DNA of 64,000 nt from Caulobacter sp. (GTDB lineage: Bacteria; Pseudomonadota; Alphaproteobacteria; Caulobacterales; Caulobacteraceae): assembly GCA_030683005.1 (NCBI GenBank), contig JAUXMY010000037.1:124001-188000 (forward strand). Direction: 5' to 3'. The notes under the pieces were generated by a model. It searched no databases. It was not told the DNA's origin and saw only the letters and a list, made by a program, of their open reading frames with translations. The first letter of the stretch is position 1. Each line of letters starts with the position of its first letter. This document shows positions 61,022 to 64,000 of this stretch, piece after piece. A program made the position numbers and the translations under genes.

Positions 61022-61339
61022 ATGAGCACGTTCGACGACCGCGAGAAGGGCTTTGAGAAGAAGTTCGCCCTCGACGCCGAGCAGGAATTCAAGGCTGCGG
61101 CGCGCCGCAACCGTTTGCTGGGTGAGTGGGCGGCGGGCCTGATGGGCCTAGAGTCCGCGGAAGAGTACGTCCGCGCCGTCGTGAAGTCCGACTTTGAACA
61201 GCCGGGCGACGACGATGTGCTGCGCAAGGTGTTCGAGGACCTGAAGGGCTCGGGCGTCGAGATGCGCGAGAGCGACGTGCGCATGAAGATGGACGAGCTG
61301 CTGGCCCAGGCCCGCGAGCAGATCAAGACCGGGTCCTAG
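61022..61339 (+). CDS. F1F0-ATPase inhibitor zeta subunit (DUF1476)
   Basis: A 105-residue protein: MSTFDDREKGFEKKFALDAE, then FKAAARRNRLLGEWAAGLMG and ESDVRMKMDELLAQA. DUF1476 is the zeta subunit of alphaproteobacterial F1 ATPase, which blocks ATP hydrolysis (named in Paracoccus). The helix-rich pattern and conserved N-terminus (DDREKGFE) match. It stands alone here, divergent from purC, and far from any ATP-synthase gene in the window. Confidence 0.9.
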   Translation: MSTFDDREKGFEKKFALDAEQEFKAAARRNRLLGEWAAGLMGLESAEEYVRAVVKSDFEQPGDDDVLRKVFEDLKGSGVEMRESDVRMKMDELLAQAREQIKTGS

Positions 61340-61377
61340 GCGTCTCCTCCGGTCGGGCCGCGGCGCGGCCCGCCGGT

Positions 61378-61920
61378 TCAGGCCCCGGGCGCCAGCGCCT
61401 CGCGCAGGACGCCCCATGCGTCGGCCTTCGCCCTGAACGGCAGCGTCAATGCCGGGCTGGACGACGGCAGACTGTACAGCGTCAGGCGGCGCTCGCCCCC
61501 CGACAGCAGCCTTCTCCCCGCCTTCGCCGCCCTGCCGCCGTTGAAGGCGACGGCGCGCAGGTCCGGCAGGGTCTCGACCAGCGCCGCAAGGTCGTTGTGG
61601 ACCGCATCGCGAATCGCCGTGTCCAGGCTGCCCGGCCGTGTGGCTTCGCCGACCACGTCCCACAGGCCGACGCGTTGGCGCAGCAGGACCGCCAACCGAT
61701 CTTCGTAATCCCGTGACGCCAGGTCCTCGCCGACGACCTCGCCCATAAGTCGCCAGAAGGCGTTCTGCGGATGGGCGTAGTAGCGGCCGGCCGCGAGCGA
61801 GGCCTCGCCCGGCAGGCTGCCCAGGACCAGCAGCCGGGTGTCGGCCGCGACGACCGGCGGGAAGCTGCGCTTACGCGTTGGCCTGTTCCCCGAACACCCG
61901 GGCGAAGATCGTGTCGACAT
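61378..61920 (-). CDS. DNA-deoxyinosine (hypoxanthine) glycosylase, UDG superfamily
   Basis: A 180-residue uracil-DNA glycosylase-fold protein. RLLVLGSLPGEASLAAGRYY is motif A, with YYAHPQNAFWRLMGEVVGED, and LPSSSPALTLPF is the minor-groove loop. This form is usually annotated as DNA-deoxyinosine glycosylase. No start lies after purB ends, so it must start at ATG 61918-61920, inside the last 50 bases of purB in another frame. Confidence 0.85.
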   Translation of the reverse strand: MSTRSSPGCSGNRPTRKRSFPPVVAADTRLLVLGSLPGEASLAAGRYYAHPQNAFWRLMGEVVGEDLASRDYEDRLAVLLRQRVGLWDVVGEATRPGSLDTAIRDAVHNDLAALVETLPDLRAVAFNGGRAAKAGRRLLSGGERRLTLYSLPSSSPALTLPFRAKADAWGVLREALAPGA

Positions 61921-63187
61921 GCTTGAAGTGGTAGCCGTTGTCGAACAGGTCCTCGAGCTCGGCCACGGTCATGTGGGCGCTGACGAACGGGTCGGCCTTC
62001 AGGAAGTCGATGAACTTCCCCTCGCCCCGCCACACCTTCATCGCGTTGGACTGCACGGCCGCGTAGGCCTCCTCGCGACTGACGTCCTTGTGGGTCAGGG
62101 CCAGCATCACCCGCTGGCTGTGGACCAGGCCGCCGAGGCGGTCGAGGTTGTTCAGCATGTTCTCCGGATAGATCACCAGCCGCTCGACCACGCCGGCCAG
62201 GCGGCGCAGCGCGAAGTCGAGGTGGATGGAGGCGTCCGGCGCGATGCCGCGCTCGACCGAGGAGTGGCTGATGTCGCGCTCGTGCCAGAGGGCGACATTC
62301 TCGAGCGCCGGCACCACCGCCGAGCGGACCAGTCGGGCCAAACCCGTCAGGTTCTCGGTCAGGATCGGGTTGCGCTTGTGCGGCATCGCCGAGCTGCCCT
62401 TCTGGCCCGGGTCGAAGGGCTCCTCGGCCTCCAGGACCTCGGTCCGCTGCAGGTGGCGGATCTCGACGGCGAGACGCTCGATCGAGGAGGCGACCACGGC
62501 CAGGGCGGCGAACCAGGCGGCGTGGCGGTCACGCGGGATGACCTGGGTCGAGACCGGCTCGACGGCCAGACCCATCTTCTTCGCGACGTGTTCCTCGACC
62601 CTCGGGTCGACGTTGGCGAAGGTGCCGACGGCGCCGGAGATGGCGCAGGTGGCGATCTCGAACCGGGCCATGGCCAGCCGCTCCTTGGCCCGCATGAACT
62701 CGGCGTAGTGGCCGGCCAGTTTGAGGCCGAAGGTGGTCGGCTCGGCATGGATGCCGTGGCTGCGGCCGGTGCAGGGCGTGAGCTTGTGCTCGAAGGCCCG
62801 GCGCTTGAGTGCGGCCAGCACCAGGTCGACGTCTTCCATCAGAAGATCGGTGACGCGGGCCATCTGCACCGAGAGGCAGGTGTCCAGCACGTCGCTGCTG
62901 GTCATGCCCTGGTGCAGGAAGCGGGCTTCTGCACCCACGATTTCGGAGACATGGGTCAGGAAGGCGATGACGTCGTGCTTGGTGGTGCGCTCGATCTCGT
63001 CGATGCGGTCGCTGTCCCAGACGGTGTCGCGGCCGCCGTCCCAGATGGCCTTGGCGGCCAGCTTCGGGATCACGCCCAGCTCCGCCATGGCGTCGGCGGC
63101 GTGGGCCTCGATCTCGAACCAGATCTTGTACTTGGTCTCGTTCGACCAGATGGCGACGGCTTCGGGGCGTGCGTAGCGAGGGATCAT
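61871..63187 (-). CDS. purB: Adenylosuccinate lyase
   Basis: Acts twice in purine synthesis, releasing fumarate. The 438-residue protein from ATG 63185-63187 begins MIPRYARPEAVAIWSNETKY. TSSDVLDTCLSVQMARVTDL, GRSHGIHAEPTTFGLKLAGH and the signature loop GSSAMPHKRNPILTENLTGL are all present. The gene overlaps the following glycosylase start. Confidence 0.98.
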   Translation of the reverse strand: MIPRYARPEAVAIWSNETKYKIWFEIEAHAADAMAELGVIPKLAAKAIWDGGRDTVWDSDRIDEIERTTKHDVIAFLTHVSEIVGAEARFLHQGMTSSDVLDTCLSVQMARVTDLLMEDVDLVLAALKRRAFEHKLTPCTGRSHGIHAEPTTFGLKLAGHYAEFMRAKERLAMARFEIATCAISGAVGTFANVDPRVEEHVAKKMGLAVEPVSTQVIPRDRHAAWFAALAVVASSIERLAVEIRHLQRTEVLEAEEPFDPGQKGSSAMPHKRNPILTENLTGLARLVRSAVVPALENVALWHERDISHSSVERGIAPDASIHLDFALRRLAGVVERLVIYPENMLNNLDRLGGLVHSQRVMLALTHKDVSREEAYAAVQSNAMKVWRGEGKFIDFLKADPFVSAHMTVAELEDLFDNGYHFKHVDTIFARVFGEQANA

Positions 63188-63234
63188 GCGCGGGCTAGTG
63201 ATACCCGCGCATGATCCTGTCAACCGTCAGAGGG

Positions 63235-64000
63235 TCAGCCGACCCAGTCCTTGCGGAGCGTCTTCCAGGCGAAGAGGAAGTGCGCCCCGGCCCAGAGGTA
63301 GCCGAACAGGCCGATGAAGATCGCCCAGCGCAGGCCGAACTCCTGGCCGACGGCGCAGTTGGCCTTGTTGGCCTCAAGGATGCCGCGGCCGCAGTCGGCG
63401 GTGGTCAGCGCGAACTGCTGCAGGCTGGTGTTGGCCAGGAAGTCGCTCAGGGCGCCGATAACGGGCGGGCCCAGGCCATAGCCCAGGATGTTGACGATGA
63501 AGAGCAGCACGGCGGTCGCCGTGGCCCGCATGCGCGGCGGCGCGACGCCCTGGATCGAGGCGTACATGCAGCCCAGGTAGAAGTAGTGGGTGATCGCCCC
63601 GACGACCAGGAACGGCACGCCGACCCACAGGCTCGGCGACATGTAGCCCACCAGGTAGAAGGGCGTGGCGACGAAGAAGCCGAGCGCCGGCAGCCAGGCC
63701 AACGCATTGGGGTGCCGCTTGACCACCTTGTCGGCCAGCCAGCCTGCGAAGAAGGTGCCGAAGGCCGCCGCCATGCCGAGAACGACGCCGGTCAGTTGCG
63801 ACGCCTGCAGGATGTTCAGGTCGTGGGTGCGGATCAGGAACGAGTTCAGGTACTGGCCGACGCCGTAGCCGACGAACGAGGCGACGGCCGAGCCCAGCGA
63901 CACGTGCCAGAAGGTGGCCTTCTTCGACAGGACGGCGAAGGCCTCGAGGAAGGTGGGTGTCTCGACCCCTTCGACCACGCCCGAACGGGGCGGTTCCTTG
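63235..64000 (-). CDS. MFS transporter (N-terminus beyond window)
   Basis: The C-terminal 255 codons of a major facilitator transporter; the frame continues beyond base 64000. About six membrane helices are visible, for example SLGSAVASFVGYGVGQYLNS, LTGVVLGMAAAFGTFFAGWL and TAVLLFIVNILGYGLGPPVI. The block ADKVVKRHPNALAWLPALGF is the MFS loop motif after helix 8. The sequence resembles the spinster-like group. Substrate cannot be inferred. Confidence 0.85.
   Translation of the reverse strand, partial: KEPPRSGVVEGVETPTFLEAFAVLSKKATFWHVSLGSAVASFVGYGVGQYLNSFLIRTHDLNILQASQLTGVVLGMAAAFGTFFAGWLADKVVKRHPNALAWLPALGFFVATPFYLVGYMSPSLWVGVPFLVVGAITHYFYLGCMYASIQGVAPPRMRATATAVLLFIVNILGYGLGPPVIGALSDFLANTSLQQFALTTADCGRGILEANKANCAVGQEFGLRWAIFIGLFGYLWAGAHFLFAWKTLRKDWVG

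Overview
The window is GC-rich chromosomal DNA of an alphaproteobacterium, almost certainly a member of the Caulobacteraceae (Caulobacter/Phenylobacterium relatives). The reasons are the run fliQ-fliR-flhB followed directly by the cell-cycle kinase cckA, a pflI-type flagellar placement gene after fliM, CtrA-type TTAA-N7-TTAA boxes and a sigma-54 promoter at flagellar operons, an alphaproteobacterial LexA box (GTTC-N7-GTTC) at recA, and the F1 ATPase zeta subunit (DUF1476). These attributions rest on recognised protein families and motifs; no database search was run.

Layout. 1-10.9 kb: flagellar genes in several operons. flgF-flgG-flgA run leftwards from a sigma-54 promoter. Divergently, fliL-fliM-pflI-motE-like-TPR protein run rightwards. 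fliO-fliP (leftwards) and flgB-flgC-fliE (rightwards) diverge from one CtrA box. 11-19.9 kb: a small secreted Arg/Tyr-rich protein, a P-loop kinase of the glycerate kinase type, fliQ-fliR-flhB-cckA, an orphan HTH protein, and an RTX calcium-binding repeat protein that ends at a strong terminator. 20-27.4 kb: a Tat-exported DUF885 protein, a possible frameshifted gene remnant, a secreted coiled-coil protein, an EAL phosphodiesterase, a DUF2939 protein, two tandem VOC proteins and a DJ-1/PfpI protein. 27.4-35.4 kb: alaS and recA, then a lower-GC accessory patch (two small exported proteins, one resembling NTF2-fold immunity proteins, and a decayed REP-associated transposase) with palindromic repeats, a GNAT acetyltransferase and icd.

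35.5-46.3 kb: a hybrid histidine kinase, a class A beta-lactamase, trmJ, two tandem DUF1254 proteins, the glutathione-dependent formaldehyde pair frmA-frmB and a FAD/NAD(P) protein. 46.5-55.6 kb: rpsD, an S41 peptidase, three lipoproteins, a thioesterase, the bolA / inactive aldo-keto reductase / monothiol glutaredoxin cluster, a family VIII type serine hydrolase, an M28 peptidase and a CinA-type amidohydrolase. 55.7-64 kb: purine synthesis (purL, purQ, purS, purC, purB) interleaved with a cyclophilin, a small Gln/Asn-rich protein, the ATPase zeta subunit, a deoxyinosine-type glycosylase and a truncated MFS transporter.

How the genes fit together. The first 17 kb is a flagellar and cell-cycle region: CtrA-type elements lie in front of early export and basal-body genes, sigma-54 in front of rod genes, and the kinase that controls CtrA sits at the end of a flagellar export operon. 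The most interesting less-described items are the pflI / MotE-like / 973-residue TPR module, a five-copy family of hairpins with constant outer arms and changing but self-complementary inner stems next to a degenerate RAYT gene, and an aldo-keto reductase lacking its whole catalytic tetrad between bolA and grxD.
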